Shown here: positions 9,267 through 18,008 of the stretch, one piece after another
Position numbering within the stretch: the stretch's first letter is position 1
Layout of the letters: each line of letters opens with the position of its first letter
Assembly: GCA_963752045.1 (NCBI GenBank)
Contig: CAVVWN010000014.1
Span: 310,001-374,000, forward strand
Direction: 5' to 3'
From: DATKDF01 sp963752045
GTDB lineage: Bacteria > Acidobacteriota > Vicinamibacteria > Vicinamibacterales > SCN-69-37
Length of the DNA stretch: 64,000 bases
Notes under the pieces: generated by a model
What the model was told of the DNA's origin: nothing
Databases searched by the model: none
Seen by the model: the letters and a program-made list of their open reading frames with translations, nothing else
Made by a program: the position numbers and the translations under genes

Positions 9267-11252
9267 GTGGCCCACTTTCTATCCGCACGAGTGTTCGCAA
9301 CCACCGCCGGGAACGAGTTCATGCTCGACATCGCGCGCCGGTATGTGGAGGGGTTCCTCCAGTTGGGTCTCGATTCTCAGTTGGCCCTCGACCGGCTTCC
9401 AGAAGCCGCCAGGCTTGACCGCCTTCAACTGGTCGTCGCTCCGCATGAGTTCTTCCCGCTGTTTGTCGAGCGCCTCCACGGCGCCGGCGCCGTTACTCGG
9501 GCACTCGCGGCGTCCTACCTCCTCAATGTCGAGCAACCGGGCAGCAGCTGGTTCGAGACAACATGTGCCCTCACCTCGGGAAGTCTCGGCGTCTTCGACA
9601 TCAGCCCTGAAGGCACCAACGAGTTGTGCAGGCGCGGCCTCGATGCGACCTGGGCACCGCTCGGCGTGTCGACGCCGGTTTCAGAGGAGCTGCCGTCCAC
9701 GGTTCAACGGCCCGTCGACATGGTCTTTCTGGGATACGCGTCTCGACGCCGTCAGAGGTTCTTTGCCGCTCACGCCTCTTTCTTCGCACGGCACGTATCC
9801 CGGCTCCACTTCGCCGACGCCTCGAGTCCGAGGCGGACCAACACTCCCGGGTATCAGGCCGATCACGGCCGGAGCCGGCTGCTGACAAGCGCCAAGATTC
9901 TTCTCAATGTTCACGCGACCGATCGCCCGTATTTCGAGCGCCATCGGGCCGTGCTCGCGATGACACACGGCTGCGTGCTCGTGACCGAATCCAGCAGCGG
10001 AATCACCCCGCTCGTCGACGGAGAGCACGTCGTCGCGGCGCCGCTCGATCGGTTGGTCACCGCGTGCGAGGCGTTGCTCGCAGACCCAGATCGTATCGAC
10101 GCCCTTCGTTTCGCCAGCTGTGCGCTGACTCGGGGAGTGTATTCGATGCGCGTCGCATGCGAGACGATTATCCAGCGGGCGACATCAACCGTCCGACCTG
10201 ATCTCCAGCCATCGCTTCAGGCGCGCCGGGCTGCGATTCAGTTGCGGCTGAAGCACAGTCACGACATGCGTGCCTCCCGCGGATCCGACTGGACCGTTGA
10301 ATCGAACGGACGGCTGCATGAGTCTCGCCAGCCGCGTGTCAGCATCATCGTGACGGTCCACAACTACGAGAGTGTCGTAGGCGCGTGCCTCGAGTCGGTC
10401 ATCAACTCGGACCCGGTTCCGGGCGGCATGGAGTTGATCGTCGTGGACGATGGTTCCACCGACGATTCCTGTCAGGTGGCGATGGCGGTCGTCGCCGCCG
10501 CGCCGGTCCCAGCCCGTCTCGTCATCAAGAACTCCAACACGGGCCTGGCTGATGCCAGGAACGTGGGGCTCGAGGCGGCCCGAGGCGAGTTCGTGTTGAC
10601 GCTCGACGCGGACAACTGGGTTTACCCCTCGTGTGTCGCCACGCTGACCGCCGCCCTCGACGGCGACGTTCACGCGGCAGCATATCCTCTGCTTCGGCGA
10701 TTCCTGAGCCCTGACGACGAGGCGCTGGACCTGCTCTCGACATATGCCTGGGACATCGCGCGCCTGGTTCGTGCGCCCTACATCGATGCCCTTGCGCTGT
10801 TTCGCCGGAACGTGCTGCACGCCGTAGGCGGCTATTCGACGGAACTCGTTGACCATGGCTGGTTTGGCTGGGAGGACTATGACCTCTGGCTCAAGCTGGC
10901 CGAGGCCGGTTACACGTGTGTGCAGGTGCCGAACATACTCGCCTCGTACCGTGTGCACCCGGCGTCAATGACCGCCACCACGAACCGCGAGGCCGCGAGG
11001 ATGGCAAGGTACTTCAGGAAGAAGTTCACGGCACTGGCGGCTGCGCATCCAGACCTCGACATGTACTTCGGCCTGCCGGTCGAGGGCCAGGCTCCTGGGC
11101 TCCTGTCGGCCGTACCCGTCGACGATCTTGCGGCGTTGCGTGCGCGTTGCGATGGACTGGAAGCACACGTGCACGCCATGTATGGTTCGTGGAGCTGGCG
11201 GGCTACGGGGCCGCTTCGGGCAGCCTACCGCCTCATGGCAAGGAGGGCATGA
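9267..11252 (+). CDS. Bifunctional glycosyltransferase: N-terminal GT-B (CgeB/group 1-like) fused to C-terminal GT2
   Basis: 661 residues from GTG 9267. Residues 1-300 resemble the CgeB/DUF3880-type GT-B half: YLLNVEQPGSSWFE, DMVFLGYASRRR, LLNVHATDRPYFERHRAV, and HGCVLVTESSSG with a late GTP/GTPL-like region. Residues about 350-600 are a GT2 domain: VSIIVTVHNYE, LIVVDDGSTDDS, GLADARNVGLEAARGEFVLTLDADN (DxD-like) and WEDYDLWLKLAEAGY. Two transferases in one chain suggest two successive sugar additions to a surface glycan. It heads a same-strand run with the methyltransferase and carbamoyltransferase. Confidence 0.8.
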   Translation: MAHFLSARVFATTAGNEFMLDIARRYVEGFLQLGLDSQLALDRLPEAARLDRLQLVVAPHEFFPLFVERLHGAGAVTRALAASYLLNVEQPGSSWFETTCALTSGSLGVFDISPEGTNELCRRGLDATWAPLGVSTPVSEELPSTVQRPVDMVFLGYASRRRQRFFAAHASFFARHVSRLHFADASSPRRTNTPGYQADHGRSRLLTSAKILLNVHATDRPYFERHRAVLAMTHGCVLVTESSSGITPLVDGEHVVAAPLDRLVTACEALLADPDRIDALRFASCALTRGVYSMRVACETIIQRATSTVRPDLQPSLQARRAAIQLRLKHSHDMRASRGSDWTVESNGRLHESRQPRVSIIVTVHNYESVVGACLESVINSDPVPGGMELIVVDDGSTDDSCQVAMAVVAAAPVPARLVIKNSNTGLADARNVGLEAARGEFVLTLDADNWVYPSCVATLTAALDGDVHAAAYPLLRRFLSPDDEALDLLSTYAWDIARLVRAPYIDALALFRRNVLHAVGGYSTELVDHGWFGWEDYDLWLKLAEAGYTCVQVPNILASYRVHPASMTATTNREAARMARYFRKKFTALAAAHPDLDMYFGLPVEGQAPGLLSAVPVDDLAALRARCDGLEAHVHAMYGSWSWRATGPLRAAYRLMARRA

Positions 11253-11287
11253 GCCAGCCAGCGGCGGTACACGGATCATGCCGGTGC

Positions 11288-11293
11288 TAGGAT
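11288..11293 (+). promoter_or_regulatory. -10-like hexamer for a leaderless methyltransferase mRNA
   Basis: TAGGAT lies six bases before ATG 11300, so transcription would begin at or next to the start codon. Confidence 0.35.
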
Positions 11294-11299
11294 GAGCCA

Positions 11300-11872
11300 A
11301 TGCCCACCGATTTCGGAGACTTGGGCGCGCGGTTCGACACCGACAAGTGCACGAGCGGATACTTGGAGCTCTACCTCGAACGTGTCCGCGAACCCAGGTC
11401 CGTGCTCGAGGTCGGCGTGAAGTCTGGTGGCTCGCTCCTGCTTTGGAGTCACCTGTGGCCGACGCTCGAGACCATCGTCGGCATTGACACCTCACCTCCG
11501 GACCTTTGCCACGACAAGATTCGGCTCTTTGTCGCCGACCAGGCGGACCGGCACGACCTTGACGCCATCGCTCGCCGCACCGGTCCTTTCGACCTTGTGA
11601 TCGACGACGCCTCGCATATCGGGGAACTCTCGTGGTCGACCTTTCAGGCTCTGTGGCCTCACGTGCGAGCGGGTGGTTTGTACGTCGTCGAGGACTGGGG
11701 CACCGGCTACTGGGCCCACTGGCCCGACGGCCTTGCGTACGTTCCCTCGTTGCCGCCGGGCCACACGGCCGGCATGGTCGGCATGATCAAACGCCTCATC
11801 GACGAGCTCGACAACGGCCAACTGGCTCGGCTCGAGTTGCTGCCGGGAATTGCATTCGCACACAAGGCGTGA
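11300..11872 (+). CDS. Class I SAM-dependent methyltransferase, CmcI / macrocin O-methyltransferase-like
   Basis: 190 residues. DTDKCTSGYLELYLERV is the start typical of small O-methyltransferases acting on sugars. Motif I is VLEVGVKSGGSLLLW (residues about 35-50), motif II is VGIDTSP, and FDLVIDDASH and GGLYVVEDWGTGYW follow. It probably methylates a sugar of the surface polysaccharide made by the neighbours; this is inferred from context. Its stop overlaps a GTG in frame with the next gene. Confidence 0.75.
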   Translation: MPTDFGDLGARFDTDKCTSGYLELYLERVREPRSVLEVGVKSGGSLLLWSHLWPTLETIVGIDTSPPDLCHDKIRLFVADQADRHDLDAIARRTGPFDLVIDDASHIGELSWSTFQALWPHVRAGGLYVVEDWGTGYWAHWPDGLAYVPSLPPGHTAGMVGMIKRLIDELDNGQLARLELLPGIAFAHKA

Positions 11873-11892
11873 GTGCCGGCATCAACACAGCC

Positions 11893-13400
11893 ATGATTCT
11901 ATCGGCGTATCCGTTTCCGGGAATCCCCTATACGCATGATGCGGGCGTATGCCTGCTCGCCCCCGGTCAGGTGCTCTTTGCTTCTGAAGAGGAGCGCCAT
12001 CTGCGGAGCATGCATGCCATCGGCGCCTTTCCTGAACGCGCAGCGATGTCGGCATTCCGTCAGACAGGTGTCAGACCTGAAGACATCGGGTGCCTTGTCA
12101 CGACGTCCATGGAACGGTGTCGTCGGCGTTCCGACTATCAGGCTCGGCTGAGGTTCGCGGTCGAGCAGCTTCACCTGCGTTCCGACGTGCCCTCGCTGTG
12201 CGTACCGCATCACCTAGCCCACTCTGCGCTCGCCGTCCTCACATCACCGTTCGACGAATGCCTGTTCCTGACTCTGGACGGGGGTGGCGACGGGCACATG
12301 GGTCACTGGGGAGTCTTTCGCCGGGGCCGCTTCCGGGTGCTCGAGTCCATTCGATACTCACCTGCCGCGTTCTTCAGTTTCGTGACATCTCTCTGCGGAT
12401 TTCCGCTCTTCGAAGAAGGGAAGGCGATGGGCCTGGCCGCGTACGGACATGTCGACGAGACGCTGCTCGCCTGGTTCAGGAAGCACTTCACGATTCGGCC
12501 GGACAGCGCCGATCTGCAGACCGGTCTCGAGATGCGCTGGCACAGCACGCTCGAACCGGAACACATCGATCCAGACAGCTATCCCCGTCACAAGTACTAT
12601 CGCTGGTCGCTTGACTTCTCAGACGGATCCGACCGAGCCTGGATGCATGAGATTCCTCCTCAGGACATTGCACGGACCGGCCAACAGGTTTTCCAGGAAC
12701 TCGTCGACACCATCATCGGCCGGCTGCGCGTCCGAACGGGAATTCGCCTCATGGCCTGCGCGGGCGGGGCTTTCCTGAACGTCGCCGCGAATGGACACCT
12801 GGTTCGGCGGCATCCGGACATGACGTTTTTCTATCCGGTCGCGCCACATGACGCCGGCCTTGCGCTTGGCGCCGCCCTCTGGACAGGGCACACACTTCGA
12901 TGGCCTCGTCCCGCGAGGCCCGTGTCTCCCCTCCTGGGCCCGTCCTTCACCAGAAAGGAGATCGAGGGCGTGCTGGCCGAGTACGGTCTCGATGGCGTTC
13001 GCCTCACGAACACGGTCACCGCCGTGGCTCGTGCGGTGGCTGATGGCCAGATCGTCGGGTGGTTCGATGGACCTGCCGAGTACGGCGCCAGGGCACTCGG
13101 GGCGCGATCCGTGCTGGCGGACCCGAGGCGTGTCGAATCCAAGGCCCGCCTCAATCAGTTGTTGAAGAAGCGTGACTGGTTCATGCCGTACGCTCCCTCG
13201 ATTCTCGAGGAGCGGGGGGCAGAGTACTTCGAACACTTCACACCAGACCCGTACATGAACGTCGCGATTCGGGTCAGGCCGGAGAGAGCGGCCGAGATTC
13301 CCGCAGCCGTTCACCGTGACGGCACTTGCCGTGTCCACGCGGTGTCCAAGTCGCTCAACCCGAACTTCCACGCCATCCTCGTGGCCTTCGAGGACATTCC
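11893..13400 (+). pseudogene. Carbamoyltransferase (NodU/CmcH family), C-terminus lost at about 13395
   Basis: Reads from ATG 11893 (a coupled GTG at 11869 is an alternative) with the family features HHLAHSALAVL, DGGGDGHMGHWGV, EGKAMGLAAYG, ACAGGAFLNVAANG and GWFDGPAEYGARALGARS, then PYAPSILEERG. The enzyme moves the carbamoyl group of carbamoyl phosphate onto a sugar. About 500 residues match. After SLNPNFHAILVAFEDI (base 13395) the similarity stops and the frame runs on to 13866 through sequence that, on the other strand, is a glycosyltransferase remnant. The missing end normally contains GVPVLLNTSFN and about 60-80 residues of the C-terminal domain, so the product is probably inactive unless the junction is an assembly fault. 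Confidence 0.72.
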
Positions 13401-14115
13401 TGCAGCAGCATCATCGGCCGTCCCGGCATGCCCTAGGGCGAAATGTTCGATACAGCCGAACGTGGTCCGACCGAGCGCGCGCCTGTCTGAACAGCGCACG
13501 CAGCGTGCGCCGATACCGATACAGATACATAGGCTCTGGAACGAACCTGGCTCGATGCCGGTGTCGAGCTGTGCTGTCGAGGAAAACGTGAGGTCTTCGA
13601 ATTCCTGCAGGACCTCGCTGAACCCTCCGATACGTTCGAACAGCTCTGCGAATACCGATATTCGAACTGTTTCGGTAGAAAACCAAGGAAGGAGGCAATA
13701 CCGTCCTCTGTCATGGGCCTCTGTGCGCCAGGTGAACCGACTGAGGATTGAGCTGTTCGTAGTCGACTCTGGACGTGACGAACGGCGAGCTGTTCAACGC
13801 CTGGGACATCGCAGACACGTAGTTCGGCGACACGACATCATCGGCATCGAAAAGAGGAGCTTCTGACCGCGCGACGCCGAACACCGGCATTCCTGGCATA
13901 GCCTGGGCTCGCACGGTTGCATGCGTCTATTATGAGCAAAGGTAGTCGATCTCTGTACCGAGTCGAACATCGGCGGCTGATCGGTCGACCTGTTGTTGAC
14001 CGTGATGACCTCCACAGGCGTCCGTGAGTCTGAGACACCAGGAGTCGATGATTCGACAACTCGTGAGCGTGTTACGGAACTGAACTACGACACTCACGTC
14101 AACAGGAGTCCGCCC
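13400..14115 (-). pseudogene. GT2 glycosyltransferase remnant with several frameshifts and no C-terminus
   Basis: No single frame is open, but three frames together give an ordered GT2 protein: VDVSVVVQFRNT (plus-strand 14103 downwards), VITVNNRSTD, ASPGYARNAGV, FDADDVVSPNYVSAMSQAL (the DxD region), SSNIGIRRAV (the acceptor-site segment), then VPEPMYLYRYRRTLRALFRQAR. It ends abruptly at the junction with the carbamoyltransferase near 13400. At least four frame changes are needed. The codons look otherwise conserved, so either the decay is recent or the consensus is faulty. Confidence 0.65.
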
Positions 14116-14189
14116 ACAGGTGTCACAACTCGAAGCGCGACGGAGGTAGTCCGTCAGGGGCTGTTGAGCGAGGCACATCGTCCTGGCAG

Positions 14190-15005
14190 GCACATGGGCT
14201 CTATCGCGTATCCTGCTCACGCCGACGCCGACCTCGAAGCCGGCGCGGACCGCCAGCCGAATTGTCTCGGCGGTCGCCTTGCCGAACGGATACGAAACGG
14301 CGCGAACATCGTACGCAGCAGATGCTCCAGCGTCCTTCGGCAGGTGGTCAGTTCATCCACTGCACGTCTGCGCTCTGAGCAGCAGCGACAGGTGGTTCGC
14401 CGTATGGGCTCTGATCGTAACGCCAAGGTAGCTGGCGAGCTCGTGCACTTTTTCACCCGTCATCGGACGCCAGGCCGGTGGTGCCCTGGGCTCGAGCAAC
14501 TCTTCGAACTCGCCGAGGACCTGGTCCAGTGGCTCACTGACATCACTCGAAGATCGCGTGCAGCGACCTGATTGCCATGGGTCGATTGAACGCAGACACA
14601 CTGATCGCACCGGCCAGTTTACCTCGAGCGTCAGCGTGTCCTGCAGCGCAGACGAGGCGCTGAACAGTGCTCGTAAGCCTGTTGATCGATACTCACGAGG
14701 CTGCTCGAGGCCGGCCGTCGTCACGAAGAAGGTCGCAGAATGCGATGTGTGCAGGATTGGCGCGGCAATCGTCAGGTTGTCGAGATAGCCATCGTCGAAC
14801 GTCAGGGCGACAGCTTGGGCGAAGACAGTTGCTGTAATCGCGGCGGAAAGTCGTCGAGTCCGATGGGACTGCAGTGCGCGTGGATCGACGACAATCTGCT
14901 GCGCAAACTGGTCGGGCTGCATGCTCAGCGTGAACATGTCGTCCGGCGGCCGATGCGGTGATACATCAGAATCAGTCCGCGACCGAACGTTTCGCTGAAA
15001 TCTTC
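14190..15005 (-). pseudogene. Polysaccharide deacetylase (NodB fold) remnant with frameshifts
   Basis: The family start GLILMYHRI is read near 14960, then MFTLSMQPDQFAQQ, then ALTFDDGYLDNLTIAAPIL with the catalytic DD pair (near 14790), and ATFFVTTAGLEQPREY. MTGEKVHELAS, VTIRAHTANHLSLLL (the HxxxH-like metal site) and TLEHLLRTMFAPFR lie further down, towards 14300. At least three frame switches are required. The longest open piece covers 14353-14937. The family removes acetyl groups from N-acetylated sugars, fitting the glycan context. Confidence 0.65.
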
Positions 15006-15006
15006 A

Positions 15007-15370
15007 TTATGTACTTCGAATTGCTCGCACGCAGTGCACGAGAGGAAACGAGGATCCACGAACCCGAGTTCTTCCGCCGTTAGGTCCTCTGCAGCGAGCC
15101 CGTAGAGAAAGGCTGTACACGTGCGAATGTTCCTGTAGGTCGTGACATTCACATCGACGAGGAGGACACATCGGCGAACAGGCTGCGGACGGCCGCGTGC
15201 GTGCACCGCCAGTAGTCGCCACTTTCCAACCAGCCGTTCTCGTCATTCACCCGGGTCATGGCGGCACTGTATATAGCAGCATCCCGCCCTGCGCGAGCAG
15301 CCGGCTGCACATGAAAAGGTGTGTCAAGGTCGTAATGATGTGCAGGACGAAAGCGAGATATAGAGTACTG
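15007..15370 (-). pseudogene. C-terminal half of a class I SAM methyltransferase, frameshifted
   Basis: Reading towards lower coordinates gives LHIITTLTHLFMCSRLL then GGMLLYTVPP (compare RxLxPGGxLLxTVP), then NENGWLESGDYWRCTHAAVRSLFAD, NIRTCTAFLYGLAAEDLTAEELGFVDPRF and PLVHCVRAIRS up to a stop at 15007. This is the ending of methyltransferases common in polysaccharide clusters. The N-terminal SAM-binding half is missing. The remnant is directly preceded by the exporter ATPase fragment. Confidence 0.55.
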
Positions 15371-15481
15371 CAGTGTTCAAACTGCCTGCGCTCGAACGCG
15401 CCGAGGACGTGCTGCACGGTGTGCCGCTGTACGACGGAATCCGGAATGCCTTCGACACCCGCTCAGCTCGATGATCGCCAT
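15360..15481 (-). pseudogene. N-terminal fragment of a Wzt-type polysaccharide export ATPase
   Basis: ATG 15481 lies three bases after the permease stop and gives MAIIELSG. After a one-base shift it continues VSKAFRIPS, then in another frame HTVQHVLGAFERRQFEH, the opening of Wzt/TagH-like ATPases. The Walker A region never appears. After about 40 residues the sequence switches to methyltransferase, so most of a roughly 1.2-kb gene is missing. Confidence 0.5.
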
Positions 15482-15484
15482 GGC

Positions 15485-16315
15485 TTACACGTGCTCGCAG
15501 CGCTCACGCCAGACCGGCGAAAGACGATGATGCCGACGGCCATGGCGAGGACGGACGAAGCCGCGAGGTACAGATGCGCGTGAGCGTGGGACCTGCTGCG
15601 TACGCAGCACGGCCGCGAAAACTCGATGACTGCGTCGGCGGCGAGAGGAGAGATACGCGTGCACATGTTCGGGCAGGATGCCGAGTGGATAGATGACAGG
15701 CGCCAGAAAGAACCCCGCCTGAGCCACTACATCGCAGACCTGATTCAGGTCGCGATACCGCAGAAACAACACGCTCGACGCCAGAGCAAAGCCCATGACG
15801 ACGAGCACGAAAGCGATCAGATAGCCGAGATACAGACCGACGGCGGCTACCGATGGCGGCCTCCCCGTGGCCGTGAGAAACACGAGAATGCTCACGGTGA
15901 AGACGACCAGCGTGATGAGCGGGTTCGAGATGGACGTTGCAACCAGAATCCACGACGGGCACCTGGCCCGCGTGAGCAGGAAGCTCCGCGACGCCAGAGC
16001 CATGAGCCCCACCTTGGTCGATTCGGCGAAGAACTCGTACAGGAAGAGGCCGATGATGAGATTGAGGCGGTAATCCGGGTCACCGCCGAACACGAACGAG
16101 AACACGGCCAGGAGCAGGACGAACATCGTGAGCGGCTTGAGGAGCGCCCACACGAAGCCGCCGATCGTGCCGTGATACCTGACCTTGAAGTCCGTACGGA
16201 TCAGCGTCCAGATGAGACCGGCCCGGGCTGTGAACCTGGCGTCGCCGGCCAGGTCATCCCCCACTGCCGCCGGCGGCGGCAAGTCGAGCCCGGCTCCGGC
16301 TGATGCATTCGTCAT
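15485..16315 (-). CDS. ABC-2 type polysaccharide export permease (Wzm-like), C-terminus scrambled by two compensating frameshifts
   Basis: 276 residues from ATG 16315. RTDFKVRYHGTIGGFVWALLKPL is the hallmark N-terminus of O-antigen/teichoic exporter permeases. Six hydrophobic segments follow (LTMFVLLLAVFSFVF, LIIGLFLYEFF, PLITLVVFTVSILVFL, and others) up to FFLAPVIYPLGILPEHVHAYL. From about 15655 to 15510 the expected ending (DAVIEFSR, HLYLAASSVLAMAVGIIVFRR) is in another frame. The original frame is regained for RERCEHV before the TAA. The ATPase partner is only a fragment, so export by this pair is doubtful as sequenced. Confidence 0.72.
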   Translation of the reverse strand: MTNASAGAGLDLPPPAAVGDDLAGDARFTARAGLIWTLIRTDFKVRYHGTIGGFVWALLKPLTMFVLLLAVFSFVFGGDPDYRLNLIIGLFLYEFFAESTKVGLMALASRSFLLTRARCPSWILVATSISNPLITLVVFTVSILVFLTATGRPPSVAAVGLYLGYLIAFVLVVMGFALASSVLFLRYRDLNQVCDVVAQAGFFLAPVIYPLGILPEHVHAYLSSRRRRSHRVFAAVLRTQQVPRSRASVPRGFVRPRHGRRHHRLSPVWRERCEHV

Positions 16316-17987
16316 TACCTGGCGTCCTCGGCGCCACCTCCGCGATGGCCTCGCAGTACCGGAGCGCTGACGCTGGATCTGTCAGCTCGTCGAGCGCCGC
16401 AAGCGCGCGGAGAGCCGGGAGATTCCGTCGGTCGCGCCCCAGTGTCTGGAGATAGTACCTCGCGCCACCCCGGGCTGTCCGGCCAGCAGGGCGACGGCTC
16501 CGAGACCGTTGCTGGCCTCGTTCGAGTCCGGACTTCGCCGCCGAAGCTCCTCGAACGTCCCGCGCGCCTCGTCGTGCGAGCCCACCTGCAGGAAAGCCAC
16601 GCCAAGCTTGGTGTAGACGGTCAGCTCGTCGGGATTCGCTGCGAGCGCCATGACATAGCGTCCGATGGCTTCCGGGTACCGGCCAGCCTGTTGCAACGCC
16701 TCGCCAAGGGCCAGGTTCGGCAGCCAGTGATCGGGCGCGAGGGAGACGGCTTCCGTCCACAGCGCGACCGGATCGGCCCAGATGGCATTGCGCAGGATCG
16801 TCCGCGCGCCAAGCCCCGCCACGAAGACGACGGCGCAGGCGCCCACCGTCACGCGGGTTACGAGGCGCGCACGCCTGAGCCGCACGCCCAGCCAGCCGCA
16901 CCCGGCACCGGCGGCGAGGAAGAACCCGATCGACGCCGTGTATACGCGGTGCTCCGCCATGGGTTCGCCCTGGTCGAGCACGACGAGCGCCGCCGATGGC
17001 ACGAGCGCCAGAACGAACCAGCTCAGACCGAACGTTACGAGCGGCTCGCGACACCGCAGAAGATACGCAAGCCAGGCGAGCCCGGCGAGCAAGGCGAATC
17101 CCGCCACCGCGCGCGGATCGGTACGCGCTCGAGATCAGTGCAACCTGATGGAAGATCGTCTGACCGTTCGGCATGATGAGCAGGCCGAGATACCGGCGCA
17201 CGACATCGACTTCCACGAGCGCGAACGGCCACTGGGGCGCGAGCGCACCCGGGTGCTCGACGAGCACGAATACGAACAGCCGAATCATGGCCCCGACGGT
17301 GGCGAAGGTGAGAAGCGGCAGGTGCAGCCAGAGCAGCCTCCAGCGGCGGTCGGCCTCGGCTGCTGGATACACGAGCCGATCGAACACCACGAGGGCGACC
17401 GGCAGCATGATGGCCGTCTCCTTCGAGGCCAGCCCGGCAACCCACGCACCCAACGTCACGAGCAGCCAGTGCGGCGAGTTCGTGACGAACCAGGCTCGAA
17501 CGGCGAGAACCGCCAGCAGGAGCCAGGTTGCGCACAGCACCTCGGCCCGGCCGCTGACGTAGCCGACCGCCTGGGTCATCATCGGGTGCACCGCCAGCAG
17601 CACGGCGGCGGCAGACGACGTCAGCAACCGGTCCGGCCCACGGACGTCTGGTCCGCCCGCCCGGCTCCGATCGCCCAGGACGAGCCATGCGAGGCTGAAG
17701 AGCAGGCCGACGTTGACCATGTGCAGCAACACGTTGGTCAGGTGGAAACCGAACGGCTCGACTCCCCACAGCCGCCGGTCGAGCACGTACGACGCGGTGA
17801 CGAGCGGACGCGTCGAGTCGCGAACGAGCACCTCGCGCATCCGCTCGGGCGTCTCGATGAGCAGCCGGTTCTCGACGATCAGGCGCTGGTCGTCGTACAC
17901 GAACGGATTGTCGAGGGCATTCGAATAGACGATGCCCGCCAGCACGATTGGCGCCAGGAGCGCAAGAAGGACGGATCGCGACCGCAC
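16254..17987 (-). CDS. TMTC/PMT-like multi-pass membrane protein with C-terminal TPR repeats, two frameshifts
   Basis: From GTG 17987 the N-terminus has a hydrophobic helix, then SNALDNPFVYDDQRLIVEN, the acidic first loop typical of PMT/TMTC mannosyltransferase-like proteins. Many membrane segments follow (ASYVLDRRLWG, HPMMTQAVGYVSGRAEVL, LASKETAIMLPVALVVFD). The C-terminal 180 residues are TPR-like (LALGEALQQAGRYPEAIGRYVMAL, AFLQVGSHDEARGTFEEL). An extra C near 17118 and a missing G in the GGGG run near 16457 shift the frame out and back. The 3' end overlaps the permease start by 62 bases. It is probably a lipid-linked-sugar glycosyltransferase; the function is inferred. Confidence 0.65.
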   Translation of the reverse strand: MRSRSVLLALLAPIVLAGIVYSNALDNPFVYDDQRLIVENRLLIETPERMREVLVRDSTRPLVTASYVLDRRLWGVEPFGFHLTNVLLHMVNVGLLFSLAWLVLGDRSRAGGPDVRGPDRLLTSSAAAVLLAVHPMMTQAVGYVSGRAEVLCATWLLLAVLAVRAWFVTNSPHWLLVTLGAWVAGLASKETAIMLPVALVVFDRLVYPAAEADRRWRLLWLHLPLLTFATVGAMIRLFVFVLVEHPGALAPQWPFALVEVDVVRRYLGLLIMPNGQTIFHQVALISSAYRSARGGGIRLARRARLACVSSAVSRAARNVRSELVRSGARAIGGARRARPGRTHGGAPRIHGVDRVLPRRRCRVRLAGRAAQACAPRNPRDGGRLRRRLRGGAWRADDPAQCHLGRSGRAVDGSRLPRARSLAAEPGPWRGVATGWPVPGSHRTLCHGARSESRRADRLHQAWRGFPAGGLARRGARDVRGASAAKSGLERGQQRSRSRRPAGRTARGGARYYLQTLGRDRRNLPALRALAALDELTDPASALRYCEAIAEVAPRTPGNDECISRSRARLAAAGGSGG

Positions 17988-17994
17988 GAGTCGG

Positions 17995-18000
17995 TATAGT
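17995..18000 (+). promoter_or_regulatory. -10-like hexamer between divergent genes
   Basis: TATAGT lies eight bases before the TTG start of the GT4-GT2 gene, implying a leaderless message. It sits only a few bases outside the GTG start of the opposite TMTC-like gene. Confidence 0.35.
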
Positions 18001-18008
18001 GTAATGGC

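Noticed and set aside
13400..13866. Continuation of the carbamoyltransferase frame as real protein
   Set aside because: The sequence after 13395 is the reverse complement of GT2 coding sequence and gives an unrelated, low-information translation.
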